Notes: a model not told the origin generated them from the sequence alone. Shown: positions 1 through 8,947, counted from the first letter of the stretch. The stretch is DNA of 32,346 nt from Syntrophomonadaceae bacterium (GCA_012519455.1 JAAYQE010000008.1:1-32346); one strand, 5' to 3'. Program-made: numbers and translations.

Positions 1-409
1 AAGCACAGGAGGCCCCGATCATGGCGGTAATCTCCGGTGGGTTGTCCTGATCAACCGATAACACGGTAGCTACCACATGCACATCATTACGGAATCCTTT
101 TGGAAATAGAGGACGAAGCGGCCGGTCAATTAAACGGGCCGCCAGGATCGCTGCCTCTGAAGGCCTTCCTTCCCTTTTAATAAACCCGCCGGGTATCTTG
201 CCTACCGCATATAACCTTTCCTCATAATCGATGGTCATAGGGAAAAAATCGATTCCTTCCCGAGGTTCAGCTGAGGCTGTTGCAGCCACTAAAACTACGG
301 TATCTCCATAACGAACCAATACCGCTCCGTTGGCTTGTTTAGCCATTTTTCCAGTTTCTATTACTAGTGGTCGTCCGCCTAAAATCGTGGAAAATGTATG
401 CACTGACAT
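1..409 (-). CDS. pnp: Polyribonucleotide nucleotidyltransferase (PNPase), 5' part only
   Basis: PNPase degrades RNA phosphorolytically from the 3' end in the cytoplasm and takes part in mRNA turnover. Only the first 136 codons are inside the window; the rest lies beyond base 1. The ATG is placed at 409 because AAAGGAGGAAA sits directly upstream. The visible part is the start of the first RNase PH-like domain: an N-terminal strand with [16 protein letters not shown], then [11 protein letters not shown], then the family's conserved [16 protein letters not shown] and [13 protein letters not shown] motifs. The gene follows rpsO, as in many bacteria, but a terminator-like hairpin and a separate promoter lie between them. 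No defects are visible in the part seen. Confidence 0.96.
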   Translation of the reverse strand, partial: MSVHTFSTILGGRPLVIETGKMAKQANGAVLVRYGDTVVLVAATASAEPREGIDFFPMTIDYEERLYAVGKIPGGFIKREGRPSEAAILAARLIDRPLRPLFPKGFRNDVHVVATVLSVDQDNPPEITAMIGASCA

Positions 410-480
410 TTTCCTCCTTTTTAATCCATACTTAATTAAACCTTTTGTCTACTTATTTTCTATTATGCTATTCTTTTCTA

Positions 481-510
481 AGTATAGTCATCGTAAAATT
501 TAACTGTAAC
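481..510 (-). promoter_or_regulatory. Candidate sigma-A promoter for pnp
   Basis: Read on the minus strand, GTTACA and TATACT are separated by 18 bases. The -10 box matches the consensus at five of six positions and the -35 box at four of six. It lies just downstream of the rpsO terminator hairpin and about 70 bases before the pnp start, so it would give pnp its own transcript. This is motif evidence only. Confidence 0.5.
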
Positions 511-525
511 ATTTTTTCTAACAAT

Positions 526-553
526 CAAAAAGAGCGGCCATCCGCCCTTTTTG
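526..553 (-). terminator. Hairpin terminator between rpsO and pnp
   Basis: The minus-strand transcript can form a 12-pair stem with one G-U pair and the loop AUGG. The 3' arm ends in CUUUUUG, so the U-run is part of the stem, as in bidirectional terminators. It starts 17 bases after the rpsO stop codon. In other bacteria the rpsO-pnp gap carries terminator and RNase III processing sites, which fits. Confidence 0.75.
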
Positions 554-569
554 TTATCCGCCTCATTAT

Positions 570-839
570 CTAACGACGCAAGCCTAGTCGTTGGATAAGC
601 GCGCGATATCTCTCAATATCAGAATCCTTTAAGTAATTCAACAAACCTCTCCGCTGACCAACCATTTTTAATAAACCCCGTCGCGAATGGTGATCTTTAC
701 GATGGGTCCTTAAATGATCAGTTAAACTATTAATCCGTTGAGTCAAAATGGCAATCTGAACTTCAGGTGAACCGGTGTCATTTTCATGAATACGATAAGC
801 TTCAATAATATTCTGTTTCTCTTGGGTACTGAGTGTCAC
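570..839 (-). CDS. rpsO: 30S ribosomal protein S15
   Basis: S15 is a primary 16S rRNA-binding protein of the 30S platform. The 89-residue product has the usual family length, and the hallmark stretches [25 protein letters not shown] and the C-terminal LGLRR are all present. The start is the GTG at 839, preceded by the strong ribosome binding site GAAGGAGGTGA. A promoter and a structured 5' leader lie upstream and a terminator hairpin lies downstream, so rpsO can be expressed as a short separate transcript even though it follows ribF closely. S15 represses its own mRNA in several bacteria by binding the leader; the leader here could do the same. Confidence 0.97.
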   Translation of the reverse strand: MTLSTQEKQNIIEAYRIHENDTGSPEVQIAILTQRINSLTDHLRTHRKDHHSRRGLLKMVGQRRGLLNYLKDSDIERYRALIQRLGLRR

Positions 840-967
840 GCGTTTGTCACCTCCTTCTAAACTAAATCGCCAATGGCCAAGAATACCGTCGGAGAATCGG
901 TAACCCTAGCGCATGGTTCAAATCTCTTTTAACCTTTATATTTACCAAGATTCGGGATCTTTACCGA
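840..967 (-). promoter_or_regulatory. Structured 5' leader of rpsO, possible S15 autoregulatory element
   Basis: About 125 bases separate the predicted transcription start from the rpsO start codon. On the minus strand, bases 898-907 can pair with 879-888 in a ten-position stem with one U-U mismatch and two G-U pairs, closing a nine-base loop. A smaller UUCGG/CCGAA hairpin is possible near the 5' end. Autoregulatory S15 leaders are known in several bacterial groups, but their structures differ and I cannot assign this one to a described family. Confidence 0.4.
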
Positions 968-972
968 ACATC

Positions 973-1001
973 ATTTTACCACAGGGGACAAGAATTGTAA
1001 A
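973..1001 (-). promoter_or_regulatory. Sigma-A promoter for rpsO
   Basis: On the minus strand TTTACA and TAAAAT are separated by exactly 17 bases, and a TG lies one base before the -10 box (extended -10). It sits directly downstream of the ribF stop codon and about 130 bases before the rpsO start. This is one of the three best promoter matches in the window. Confidence 0.75.
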
Positions 1002-1004
1002 CTA

Positions 1005-1955
1005 TCAAGCCTGCTGAAACAAAGCGTTGTTTTTTAAGGTCTGGACCGCTTCGATATCTCTTTTAATTTGGGAAATCAGCTCGTTAATACTGGAAAATTT
1101 AGCTTCACTCCGGATCCGATGTAAAAGAGATAATTCTACCCACTCACCGTAAATCACCTGGGCAAATTCTAAAATGTGTACTTCTACGGAAGGGGGTAAA
1201 TCCGGTCCGATCGTCGGCTTAACCCCAATGTTCAAGACTCCATCAAAAATTTGATCCCGGACGCGCACCTTAGCCATATAAACTCCCCGGGCTGGGATTA
1301 AAACATCGTTGCCAATATCCAGGTTAGCGGTAGGAAAACCCATCTGTCTCCCTCCCCGCTGGTCTCCGTACACTACCCTTCCTTCCAGGATCGGCCAGTA
1401 TCCAAGATAGCCTCGAGCCCGACCAATATCTCCCTCTTCTAAAACCTGACGTACCGTTGAACTACTGACTACGGTTTCTCCTACCTGGATCGGAGGAAGC
1501 ACTTCTACGTAAAACCCTAATTCTTTTCCTAAACGTTGCAACAATTCCGGAGTCCCAGCTCCCCGATGGCCAAAAGTACAATTAAATCCAACAAAGACGG
1601 CTTCAACCCCTAATTGGCGAACTAAAAGATCATGAACAAAAAATTCCGGGTTTAACCGGGCTAGATCACGATCAAAAGGAAGCATTAACAGGGCATCTAC
1701 TCCTAGGCGGGAAATTAATTCCGCTCTACGTTCGGGACTGATTAACAAACGGGGTGCCCGATCCGGAAATAAAACCTGTAGGGGATGAGGATGAAAAGTA
1801 AATACCACTGGAGCTGCTCCGATCTTACGGGCATAACTAACCATATTACGGATAAGCCGCTGATGTCCAACATGGACACCATCAAAATTACCTAGGGCGA
1901 TAACCACACGCCCTAATTTTTTAGCTACCTCTGAGGGATCCTTCAGAATTTGCAT
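1005..1955 (-). CDS. ribF: Bifunctional riboflavin kinase / FAD synthetase
   Basis: RibF phosphorylates riboflavin to FMN and then adenylates FMN to FAD. The N-terminal nucleotidyltransferase domain carries LGNFDGVHVGHQ at residues 21-32, with the HxGH motif, and SSSTVRQ near residue 165. The C-terminal riboflavin kinase domain begins near residue 190 and contains GGRQMGFPTANL at about 201-212. The ATG at 1955 gives 316 residues, the usual family length, and AAGGTGAGG lies upstream. An in-frame TTG at 2018 would add 21 residues inside the end of truB but has no good ribosome binding site. The gene follows truB by 14 bases, the standard order in Bacillota. Confidence 0.95.
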   Translation of the reverse strand: MQILKDPSEVAKKLGRVVIALGNFDGVHVGHQRLIRNMVSYARKIGAAPVVFTFHPHPLQVLFPDRAPRLLISPERRAELISRLGVDALLMLPFDRDLARLNPEFFVHDLLVRQLGVEAVFVGFNCTFGHRGAGTPELLQRLGKELGFYVEVLPPIQVGETVVSSSTVRQVLEEGDIGRARGYLGYWPILEGRVVYGDQRGGRQMGFPTANLDIGNDVLIPARGVYMAKVRVRDQIFDGVLNIGVKPTIGPDLPPSVEVHILEFAQVIYGEWVELSLLHRIRSEAKFSSINELISQIKRDIEAVQTLKNNALFQQA

Positions 1956-1969
1956 CTTACTTATTCGCC

Positions 1970-2941
1970 TCACCTTATTAATGCGTTTCGAGAAACCAGA
2001 ACTTTTTCTGGTTGACAATAGAGGTGGCCCTGCCGGTTTTCTTTCATCAGACCCACCGCCACTAATTCTCCTCCAGGCATTTGGAGAAATCCTCTGGTTC
2101 CTGGTTGAACGGCCTTTACCTCTGAATTAAGGAAACATTCACTACCTAAGGATGCACCATTTTCTACGCCAATTAAGGCTTCTGGCCTAACTACCCATAC
2201 CGGCCAATCACTTATTCCCATCTGCGGTGATAATAAAAAACTCATATCTGCTCTATTCCAGGCAGCTTCTATTTCCTCACAGGTCCAGGCTCGTTCTAGG
2301 GTTAACGGACCACACCGGGTACGTACTAAAAAGGCCATCGTTCCACCACAGCCCAATTTTTCTCCCACATCGGCACACAAAGTGCGAATATACGTTCCTT
2401 TGGAAACCGTAATATCAAATAATACTCGGGGACAGTTGGGCATAGTCATAAATGAAGTATAATTAATCCGCTGAATCTTTAACTTCTGTATCCTTACCGT
2501 TCGAGATTTTCGTTCTACGATCTTTCCTTCCCGGGCTAATTGGTACAATCTTCGTCCTTGATGTTTCACAGCTGAAACCATAGGTGGTACTTGTTCATAA
2601 ACGCCAACCATCTGCTCTAGGACGTTTTTAATCTGCGCTTCCGTTACCTGGCAAGCCTTCTGGTTAATTTCAATAATCTTACCCATAAGGTCTTGACTAT
2701 CGGTTTTAATTCCCAGGAGCATTTCCGCTCGATACTGCTTGTCCCATTCCGACATATATTCAGAAAGTCGCGTAGCTGATCCTACACAAAGCGGCAAAAC
2801 CCCAGCCGCGCCGGGGTCTAAAGTACCCAAATGACCTACCCGCTTAATTCCTAGCAACCGACGTATCCAGTTTACCATATCGTGCGAAGTAGGCCCCGGC
2901 GGTTTTAACAGGTTAATCATACCCATTACCACAGATGCCAA
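1970..2941 (-). CDS. truB: tRNA pseudouridine(55) synthase
   Basis: TruB isomerises uridine 55 in the T-loop of tRNAs to pseudouridine. The catalytic aspartate is in GHLGTLDPGAAGVLP (Asp42 if the TTG at 2941 is the start). The early KPPGPTSHDMVNW motif and SKGTYIRTLCADVG are also typical, and a C-terminal PUA-like segment follows. The start is uncertain: TTG 2941 has AAGGA at a reasonable distance, whereas the ATG at 2926 gives the usual family N-terminus (MGMINLLKPPG) but is poorly placed for that site. The difference is five residues. It lies between nrnA and ribF. Confidence 0.95.
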   Translation of the reverse strand: MASVVMGMINLLKPPGPTSHDMVNWIRRLLGIKRVGHLGTLDPGAAGVLPLCVGSATRLSEYMSEWDKQYRAEMLLGIKTDSQDLMGKIIEINQKACQVTEAQIKNVLEQMVGVYEQVPPMVSAVKHQGRRLYQLAREGKIVERKSRTVRIQKLKIQRINYTSFMTMPNCPRVLFDITVSKGTYIRTLCADVGEKLGCGGTMAFLVRTRCGPLTLERAWTCEEIEAAWNRADMSFLLSPQMGISDWPVWVVRPEALIGVENGASLGSECFLNSEVKAVQPGTRGFLQMPGGELVAVGLMKENRQGHLYCQPEKVLVSRNALIR

Positions 2942-2976
2942 ATTGATACCATCCTTCAGAAAATCGTATTGTTCCC

Positions 2977-3942
2977 TTATGCTAATAGTTTTTGGGCTTC
3001 CTCTAGTACCTTTGGTACTACTTCCTTCATATTACCTTCTATAATGCAGCCAGCAGCGCGTTGATGGCCGCCTCCGCCGAAGAAGCCGGCTAATTGATTT
3101 ACATTCACCTTACGCTTGGAGCGTAACCCCACTTTGATCTTACCGGGGGTAATTTCCCGGAAAAGAATAGCAATTTCCACGCCCATTACGGAACGCGGAT
3201 AATTAATTATCCCCTCACAATGCTCATCTCTGGCTCCGGTTTGATGCATTATTTCCTGCGTGATTTCTACCCAGGCTATTTTACCGTCCGGAGTCAGTTG
3301 GAGGAGCCGTAGGGCCTCCCCGATTAAACGCAACATTGATACCGTACGGGTTTCAAAAAGCACATTCCGTACCTGATCTAAGTCAACATCTTTTTGTAAA
3401 AGATAGGCAGCAGACCGATGCGCCGCAGGGGTAGTATTGGAATACTGAAAGCTACCCGTATCCATTACTAACCCGGTGTACAAAGCCGTGGCGATGTCTT
3501 TATCTGGTTCTATCTCTAATAAAGGTAGTAACCTCAGGATAATTTCCGCGGTAGCCGCTGCGTTAGCGTCAACTAAATTATAATGTCCAAAATAATTATT
3601 GCTTACATGATGGTCAATGTTGATCAATACCGTTGCCTCTTTTAAACGCTCCGCCAGCTCGGTACCAACCCGCTCCAGATCGGTACAATCAACTAAAACA
3701 ACTGTTTCCGGTATGCTTTCAATCTCCTTCGGACAGTGAATGCGATTAGCTCCTTTAAGAAATTTAAACATTAAAGGAGTCTCATCGCTATTCACCATGA
3801 TTACTTCTTTACCCAAGGATTCTAAAGCCAGACCCAAACCAATTAAGGTGCCAATACTGTCCCCGTCTGGATTTACGTGGGAAGCAATTAAAATCCGTTC
3901 CGCCTTCTGAAGGGCCTCGATCAGAGCCTCAAGATTCTCCAT
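2977..3942 (-). CDS. nrnA: DHH-DHHA1 phosphoesterase (oligoribonuclease / pAp phosphatase, NrnA family)
   Basis: NrnA enzymes degrade very short RNA oligonucleotides to mononucleotides, finishing mRNA decay, and dephosphorylate pAp. The 321-residue product has the manganese-binding motifs in order: SHVNPDGDSIGT near residue 24, VLVDCTD, the INIDHHVSNNYFG that names the DHH family, and the C-terminal substrate motif FFGGGGHQRAAGC of DHHA1. The ATG at 3942 is preferred because CAGGGGGT precedes it and the length is then normal; a longer frame starting at 3978 has no family support. The start overlaps the end of rbfA by 14 bases, suggesting translational coupling. The position between rbfA and truB is common in Clostridia. 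Confidence 0.94.
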   Translation of the reverse strand: MENLEALIEALQKAERILIASHVNPDGDSIGTLIGLGLALESLGKEVIMVNSDETPLMFKFLKGANRIHCPKEIESIPETVVLVDCTDLERVGTELAERLKEATVLINIDHHVSNNYFGHYNLVDANAAATAEIILRLLPLLEIEPDKDIATALYTGLVMDTGSFQYSNTTPAAHRSAAYLLQKDVDLDQVRNVLFETRTVSMLRLIGEALRLLQLTPDGKIAWVEITQEIMHQTGARDEHCEGIINYPRSVMGVEIAILFREITPGKIKVGLRSKRKVNVNQLAGFFGGGGHQRAAGCIIEGNMKEVVPKVLEEAQKLLA

Positions 3943-4324
3943 CCTGACTACCCCCTGATCCGGTTTCCGTTTCTGCACTCGTTCCTTTTACCTGTTCTTT
4001 TATAATGTTAGCAATTCTTACTCCGTATTCAATCGATTCATCTAGATGAAAATTTAATTCCGGCATATAACGTAAACGGATACGCCGAGCTAATTCTGAA
4101 CGGATAAATCCCCCGGCCTTTTTAATAGCGGTTATAGCCTGTCGCCGTTCTTCCGTGCTGCCCAGGACACTAACAAATACCCGGGCATAGCGCAAATCCG
4201 AAGAAACCTCCACCCGAGTAATACTGGCAAAGCCAACCCGAGGATCCTTGATTTCCTCCCTGAAGATTTGGGAAATTTCTTTTTTCATTTCTTCGGCTAA
4301 CCGATGGGCACGGTTAAAACTCAT
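3929..4324 (-). CDS. rbfA: 30S ribosome-binding factor A
   Basis: RbfA binds immature 30S subunits and is needed for late 16S rRNA maturation and cold growth. The 131-residue product is a single KH-like domain with typical sequence: AEEMKKEISQIFREEIKDPR near the start, ASITRVEVSSDLRYARVFVS, and LRYMPELNFHLDESIEYG near residue 95. A short disordered Ser/Gly/Glu-rich tail follows. The ATG at 4324 is preceded by AGGAGGTG six bases away. In B. subtilis ylxP lies between infB and rbfA; here only 40 bases separate the two genes, so ylxP is absent at this position. Confidence 0.95.
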   Translation of the reverse strand: MSFNRAHRLAEEMKKEISQIFREEIKDPRVGFASITRVEVSSDLRYARVFVSVLGSTEERRQAITAIKKAGGFIRSELARRIRLRYMPELNFHLDESIEYGVRIANIIKEQVKGTSAETETGSGGSQDGES

Positions 4325-4364
4325 TGTCCCCACCTCCTGATTCACGCTATCTCCTCATGCTTGA

Positions 4365-7094
4365 TTACAGAGTACGTTCAACTTTTTCCATGATATAGGC
4401 CTCAATAACATCGCCTTCTTTTATATCATTAAAGTTTTCGATCCCTACCCCGCACTCAAAACCTTGAACTACTTCTTTAACGTCATCCTTAAAACGGCGC
4501 AGGGAATCAACTTTACCTTCTTGAATTACGATCCCATCACGGATTACCCGAGCTTCTGCTCCTCGAAGTATCTTGCCATCTAAGACATAGCCTCCAGCAA
4601 CAATTCCTATCTTAGGTACCTTGAAAGTAGCCCGTACTTCTAACCGTCCTAAAATGACCTCCCGCCAATCTGGCTCAAGAAGACCGCCCATGGCCTTACG
4701 TATATCTTCTACCACTTCATATATAACCCGGTACAGCCGGATATCTACCTGCTCATTTTCTGCAGCTCGACGCGTATTTTGATCTGGACGAACATTAAAA
4801 CCAATGATAATGGCGTTAGAAGCGGAAGCTAGCATTACATCACTCTCGGTTATGGTCCCTACCCCGGTATGCACTAAACTAACTTTAACTTCTTCGGTGC
4901 CTAATTTTTCTAATGATTGGCGTAGAGCTTCAATCGAACCTTGTGCGTCACCCTTAATAATAAGGTTCAATTCCTTGATTTGACCCTCTTTGATCTGTTT
5001 GAATAAATCATCTAAAGTGACGCGCGTAGTTTTACTAAACTCTTCTTCCCGACGCTGATCCTGTCGACTCTCCGTTATCTGACGGGCAATCTTTTCCTCG
5101 GATACTACCTGCATGATATCGCCAGCCATCGGCACCCCATCCAGACCTAATACCTCAACCGGTGTTGATGGCGTTGCTTCTTTTAGCCATTGGCCATGAT
5201 GGTCAACCATGGCCCGTACTTTACCATAGTTAACCCCTACTAGTACCGAGTCACCAATGCGCAAGGTGCCAAAGCGCACCAGAACCGTAGCCACCGGCCC
5301 CCGTCCTTTATCTAATTGGGCTTCGATTACCGTGCCCTCAGCAGGACGATCCGGATTGGCTTTAAACTCGGTCATTTCCGCTACTAGTAAAACCATCTCT
5401 AGTAACGTATCCAGTCCTTCGCGCGTGTGAGCGGAAACGGGTACACAGATAGTATCTCCTCCCCAATCTTCCGCTAACAAACCATATTCCGTTAATTGTT
5501 GTTTGATCCGCTCCGGATTAGCGGTTGGCTTATCCATCTTATTGACCGCGACAATTATGGGCACCTCAGCCGCTCGAGCGTGATTAATAGCCTCAATCGT
5601 CTGAGGCATAACGCCGTCGTCGGCGGCTACAACCAGAATAGCAATATCCGTAACCTGTGCCCCCCGGGCGCGCATCGCTGTAAAGGCCTCATGCCCTGGA
5701 GTATCAATAAAGGTAATCTTTTTATCATTAACCTCTACCTGATAAGCCCCGATGTGCTGGGTAATCCCACCGGCTTCAGTAGCCGTTACGCGGGTACGGC
5801 GAATCGCATCCAGCAGTGATGTTTTTCCGTGATCTACGTGACCCATTACTGTAACTACCGGTGGACGCTCGACCAAATTAGATGGGTCATCCACAATTTC
5901 AGGCAATAAAGCTTCTTCCTGCGATATTTCCGACTGGGCCTCCACCCCTAATTCGTCACAAACGAGGGCCGCAGTATCAAAATCTATCGCCTGCGTAGCG
6001 GTCACCATAACCCCCATCATCATTAAGCGCTTAATTAAATCAGCGGGAGTTCGGTTTAACACGCTAGCCAATTCTTGGACCGTGACACTTTTCCCAATCG
6101 TTACTACCTTGGGTAAAATAGGTGCCGGCGGCGGTGCAGCTTTACCTTTTACTTTTTTACTTCCCGGTCGTCCTGGCCTTTTACGACCCCGACCAACCTT
6201 GGCTTCATCGTCTTGAATACGCGGAGATCCCGCATGGGGACGAATCGGCGGTTTCTTACCTTCGCCCTTTTTAGGAACCCCTTTAACCGCACCCCGAGTA
6301 GCAATATCATCATGGATTTTAGTTTTATCGCGCTCCATAGGTCGTCCGGTTTTAGGGGAAACTGGGGTTGCGGCGGTCGAGAGAGCATTGCTTAACCCTG
6401 CTCCGGAGGCACGCCCGGTTGAACGTTCACCGGTTCTTCCTCCTGGCCGATCAAATGGAGTCCGACCAGGGGCCCGGTCGCCGGATCGTTTTGTGGTTCG
6501 GTCTCCCGGAGGACGACTTGATGCTCTATCTCCCGGAGGACGGCTTCCCGGCCTATCTCCCGGTGGTCGACTCGGCGGTCGATCTCCGAATGGTCGGCCT
6601 GGGGCTCTATCTATCTGGGGCCGATTCACCCCTTGCGGTCGGCTCGACGGAGAACGATCCCCCGTGGGTTTTCCAGTATCAGACCCGCGATCTCGAAAGT
6701 CACGTCGACCCTGGCTACTCGTGGGGGCTCGATGAGCACCGCCGGCATTAGGAACACCGGCCGGTTTCCGCTGATTTTTGCGATCAAATCTATCGGTTGG
6801 ACCGACTTCCGGCTTACTTCTACTCTCTTCACTATTCTTCGGTATTGACTTTTTTTCCAGACCCTTCATGGCTGAACGAGAATCAGCCGGTTTTTGCACC
6901 CTATTTTCAGTTTTTGTTGCATCCGGCAATGGTTTATCGGTTTTTCTTTGACTCTTTATTTTAGCCACTTCTGATTCTTCTAGGGTGCTGAAATGATTTT
7001 TAACCTGAATCCCTAAATCTAGGAGCTGATTTACTAAATCTCGGCTATTCATTCCCAATTCTTTAGCAAGCTCATGCACCCTGATTTTTGCCAT
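4365..7094 (-). CDS. infB: Translation initiation factor IF-2
   Basis: IF-2 is the GTPase that places initiator tRNA on the 30S subunit and promotes subunit joining. The 909 residues read as follows: an N-terminal IF2-N domain (about 1-50, [20 protein letters not shown]); a long low-complexity basic/proline region (about 50-325) with nine-residue repeats; a second IF2-N-like domain (about 330-390); and the G domain with GHVDHGKTS (418-426), DTPGHEAF (464-471) and NKMD (518-521). Domains II, III and C2 run to the end. The ATG at 7094 has GGGGGTGA five bases upstream. It lies in the nusA-rnpM-ylxQ-infB-rbfA order known widely in Bacillota. Confidence 0.97.
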   Translation of the reverse strand: MAKIRVHELAKELGMNSRDLVNQLLDLGIQVKNHFSTLEESEVAKIKSQRKTDKPLPDATKTENRVQKPADSRSAMKGLEKKSIPKNSEESRSKPEVGPTDRFDRKNQRKPAGVPNAGGAHRAPTSSQGRRDFRDRGSDTGKPTGDRSPSSRPQGVNRPQIDRAPGRPFGDRPPSRPPGDRPGSRPPGDRASSRPPGDRTTKRSGDRAPGRTPFDRPGGRTGERSTGRASGAGLSNALSTAATPVSPKTGRPMERDKTKIHDDIATRGAVKGVPKKGEGKKPPIRPHAGSPRIQDDEAKVGRGRKRPGRPGSKKVKGKAAPPPAPILPKVVTIGKSVTVQELASVLNRTPADLIKRLMMMGVMVTATQAIDFDTAALVCDELGVEAQSEISQEEALLPEIVDDPSNLVERPPVVTVMGHVDHGKTSLLDAIRRTRVTATEAGGITQHIGAYQVEVNDKKITFIDTPGHEAFTAMRARGAQVTDIAILVVAADDGVMPQTIEAINHARAAEVPIIVAVNKMDKPTANPERIKQQLTEYGLLAEDWGGDTICVPVSAHTREGLDTLLEMVLLVAEMTEFKANPDRPAEGTVIEAQLDKGRGPVATVLVRFGTLRIGDSVLVGVNYGKVRAMVDHHGQWLKEATPSTPVEVLGLDGVPMAGDIMQVVSEEKIARQITESRQDQRREEEFSKTTRVTLDDLFKQIKEGQIKELNLIIKGDAQGSIEALRQSLEKLGTEEVKVSLVHTGVGTITESDVMLASASNAIIIGFNVRPDQNTRRAAENEQVDIRLYRVIYEVVEDIRKAMGGLLEPDWREVILGRLEVRATFKVPKIGIVAGGYVLDGKILRGAEARVIRDGIVIQEGKVDSLRRFKDDVKEVVQGFECGVGIENFNDIKEGDVIEAYIMEKVERTL
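6402..6608 (-). repeat. Degenerate 27-base tandem repeats in infB (nine-residue GDR repeats)
   Basis: Residues 163-231 of IF-2 are built from imperfect units of the type [18 protein letters not shown] and GDRASSRPP, followed by more divergent copies ([26 protein letters not shown]). The coding strand therefore carries about seven degenerate copies of a 27-base G+C-rich unit. The unit encodes a flexible, positively charged linker and is part of the gene, not a separate element. The nearly symmetric CTCCCGGAG cores also open spurious frames on the plus strand. Confidence 0.8.
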
Positions 7095-7116
7095 CCAATC
7101 ACCCCCGCAATACTAT

Positions 7117-7446
7117 TTATTTTCCAGGCATATCCGGTCGAATTACCCTGAGAATAGCTCTGGCTAACTGATGATCGATTATCGCCAACACAGCTCGGGG
7201 TGATTGACCTGTACATAATCCTAAAATTTCCTTTTTGGAAAAAACTATCCAATCAACACCATTTTCCTCACATACTTGTGTAAATTCTCTTTGGGTCCGT
7301 GGGGATGCATTCTCCGCTAGCCAAACTAATCGTGCCTGCCCCTTTTTCAGTAAGCTACGCGTGGCCTCGGTTCCCGTAATCACTTTACCGCTACGAAACC
7401 CGAATCCCAGTAAAGCTCTCCATTTTTCTGCTGTATGGTTACCCAT
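7117..7446 (-). CDS. ylxQ: L7Ae-family RNA-binding protein YlxQ
   Basis: This 109-residue protein belongs to the L7Ae/L30e/S12e/Gadd45 family, which binds kink-turn RNAs; members in the nusA-infB operon are annotated as YlxQ and their exact role is unsettled. Visible family features are the N-terminal LLGFGFRSGKVITGTEA, the central LVWLAENASPRTQREF and the ILGLCTGQSPRAVLAI near the C-terminus. The ATG at 7446 lies one base after the stop codon of rnpM, and GTGGTGA inside the end of rnpM can serve as the ribosome binding site, so translation is probably coupled. Confidence 0.9.
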   Translation of the reverse strand: MGNHTAEKWRALLGFGFRSGKVITGTEATRSLLKKGQARLVWLAENASPRTQREFTQVCEENGVDWIVFSKKEILGLCTGQSPRAVLAIIDHQLARAILRVIRPDMPGK

Positions 7447-7447
7447 C

Positions 7448-7714
7448 TTAGGTCACCACTTTTTCCTTAAGGGACTCCAAGATTTCCTGGCTTACCGAAT
7501 GGCTCAGCGCCTTTTCTAAACGCTTTCCTTTGATGGCCTGGTTCAGACAATCTGCCGATGGGCATATATAAGCCCCTCTCCCAGACTTTTTACCGGTTGG
7601 ATCAATAAGTATTTCTCCTTCCGGGGTTCGAACCACGCGTACCAATTCTTTTTTATTCTTCATTTCCTGGCAGCCAAGACACATCCGTTGGGGAATTTTT
7701 CTAACCCGGGCCAT
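7448..7714 (-). CDS. rnpM: YlxR/DUF448 protein, RNase P modulator RnpM
   Basis: Proteins of this family (YlxR, DUF448) are small RNA-binding proteins; the B. subtilis member has been linked to RNase P and named RnpM. The 88-residue product has the diagnostic paired cysteine motif RMCLGCQEMK near residue 11 and GRGAYICPSADCL near residue 46. The ATG at 7714 is preferred over a TTG one codon upstream because AGGGGGTGA then lies six bases away. It sits between nusA and ylxQ in the conserved operon order. Confidence 0.92.
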   Translation of the reverse strand: MARVRKIPQRMCLGCQEMKNKKELVRVVRTPEGEILIDPTGKKSGRGAYICPSADCLNQAIKGKRLEKALSHSVSQEILESLKEKVVT

Positions 7715-7730
7715 CAAATTTCACCCCCTG

Positions 7731-8900
7731 TTAATCTTCCAAATAGTCCGTTTCTTCATCGTAATCCGTTTCTTCTTCGTAATCCGTTTCTTCGTCGTAG
7801 TCTATTTGTTCTTCGTAATCCGTTTCTTCTTCCTCTTCTTCTATCTTATCATCAGTATCGTCAAAAGGATAACCCGCCTGGGATTCACTTTTGATATCAA
7901 TTTTCCATCCCGATAGCTTAGCCGCCAGACGAGCGTTCTGTCCCTCTTTGCCAATAGCTAAAGATAATTGATAATCGGGGACAATGACGCGTGCAACCTT
8001 TTCTTCTTCTAGAATTTCTACCAAAAGAACTCGCGCCGGGCTTAAAGCATTAGCTACAAATTGGGCCGGATCAGAACTCCATTTAATAATGTCAATTTTT
8101 TCACCTTTTAATTCACTAACAATAGCCTGGACCCGCATACCTTTTGGTCCCACACAGGCACCTACCGGATCAACATTTTCATCGCGGGAATGAACCGCAA
8201 TCTTGGACCGATTTCCCGCCTCCCGGGCCACACTTTTTAACTCTACGATACCTTGAAAAATTTCGGGTACCTCAAGTTCAAAAAGGCGTTTTAATAACCC
8301 TGGATGGGTCCTCGATACCAAGATTTGTGGACCCTTAGTTGTCTTTTTTACCTCCACAATGAAAACTTTAATCCGTTCTCCGATTCGGTATTCTTCAGCG
8401 ATCTGTTCTGAAGGACTTAACGTGGCTTCGGTTTTTCCTAAATCAATCATGATGTTCCGCTGCTCTTGACGTTGTACTACCCCGGTAACAATGTCCCCTT
8501 CACGGTTAGAAAACTCTTCAAAAATTAGACCTCTTTCCGCCTCACGCAATCGCTGTACCACTACCTGCTTAGCTGTTTGAGCTGCAATCCGGCCGAAATC
8601 CCGTGGGGTAACCTCTATCTCCACGATATCCTCTAAATTATAGCGAGAATTGATTTTACGGGCCTCCGCCAGAGAAAGCTCTATTCGTGAATCTTTTACT
8701 TCTTCAACTACAGACTTGCGAGCTAAAACCCGAACCTTGCCGGTTTCCGTATTAATATCTACCCGGACATTCTGTAAAGATCCAAAATTCTTACGATAGG
8801 CTGAAACTAAAGCTCCCTCTATTACTTCCAGCAGGATCTCTGCTTTTATTCCTTTCTCTTTTTCCAAATCATGCAGAGCCTGGAAAAACTCCTGATTCAT
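7731..8900 (-). CDS. nusA: Transcription termination/antitermination factor NusA
   Basis: NusA binds RNA polymerase and nascent RNA and modulates pausing, termination and antitermination. The 389-residue protein has the N-terminal polymerase-binding domain (about 1-125), an S1 domain (about 130-200, GDIVTGVVQRQEQRNIMIDLG), and two KH domains with VGPKGMRVQAI and IGKEGQNARLAAKLSGW. After KH2 the protein ends in a strongly acidic tail of about 45 residues, with six glutamates and five hexapeptide repeats (TDYEEE-like). The ATG at 8900 follows AAGGAGG ten bases upstream. It is the second gene after the promoter and leader at 9660, so it may share the control of rimP. Confidence 0.97.
   Translation of the reverse strand: MNQEFFQALHDLEKEKGIKAEILLEVIEGALVSAYRKNFGSLQNVRVDINTETGKVRVLARKSVVEEVKDSRIELSLAEARKINSRYNLEDIVEIEVTPRDFGRIAAQTAKQVVVQRLREAERGLIFEEFSNREGDIVTGVVQRQEQRNIMIDLGKTEATLSPSEQIAEEYRIGERIKVFIVEVKKTTKGPQILVSRTHPGLLKRLFELEVPEIFQGIVELKSVAREAGNRSKIAVHSRDENVDPVGACVGPKGMRVQAIVSELKGEKIDIIKWSSDPAQFVANALSPARVLLVEILEEEKVARVIVPDYQLSLAIGKEGQNARLAAKLSGWKIDIKSESQAGYPFDDTDDKIEEEEEETDYEEQIDYDEETDYEEETDYDEETDYLED
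7734..7823 (-). repeat. 18-base tandem repeats encoding the acidic NusA tail
   Basis: Five consecutive 18-base units end directly at the nusA stop codon and encode the hexapeptides TDYEEQ, IDYDEE, TDYEEE, TDYDEE and TDYLED. The copies differ at only a few bases, so copy number could vary by slippage between strains. The repeat is in frame and adds negative charge plus regularly spaced tyrosines. Confidence 0.85.
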
Positions 8901-8947
8901 GACAGGAAGTCCTCCTTATTCGGTTTTTAATCCTAAATCGACTATAA

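Noticed and set aside
1994-2013. Eight-pair inverted repeat near the end of truB
   Set aside because: It lies inside the coding sequence, lacks a following U-run and shows no sign of function.
4325-4364. Possible ylxP gene between infB and rbfA
   Set aside because: Only 40 bases separate the two genes; ylxP is absent here.
6402-6608. Repeat array that might be taken for CRISPR
   Set aside because: The units are contiguous, degenerate, in frame with infB and have no spacers.
6213-6848. Several open frames on the plus strand and other frames opposite infB
   Set aside because: They arise from the G+C-rich repetitive linker of infB, have no family resemblance or ribosome binding sites, and lie opposite a clear conserved gene.
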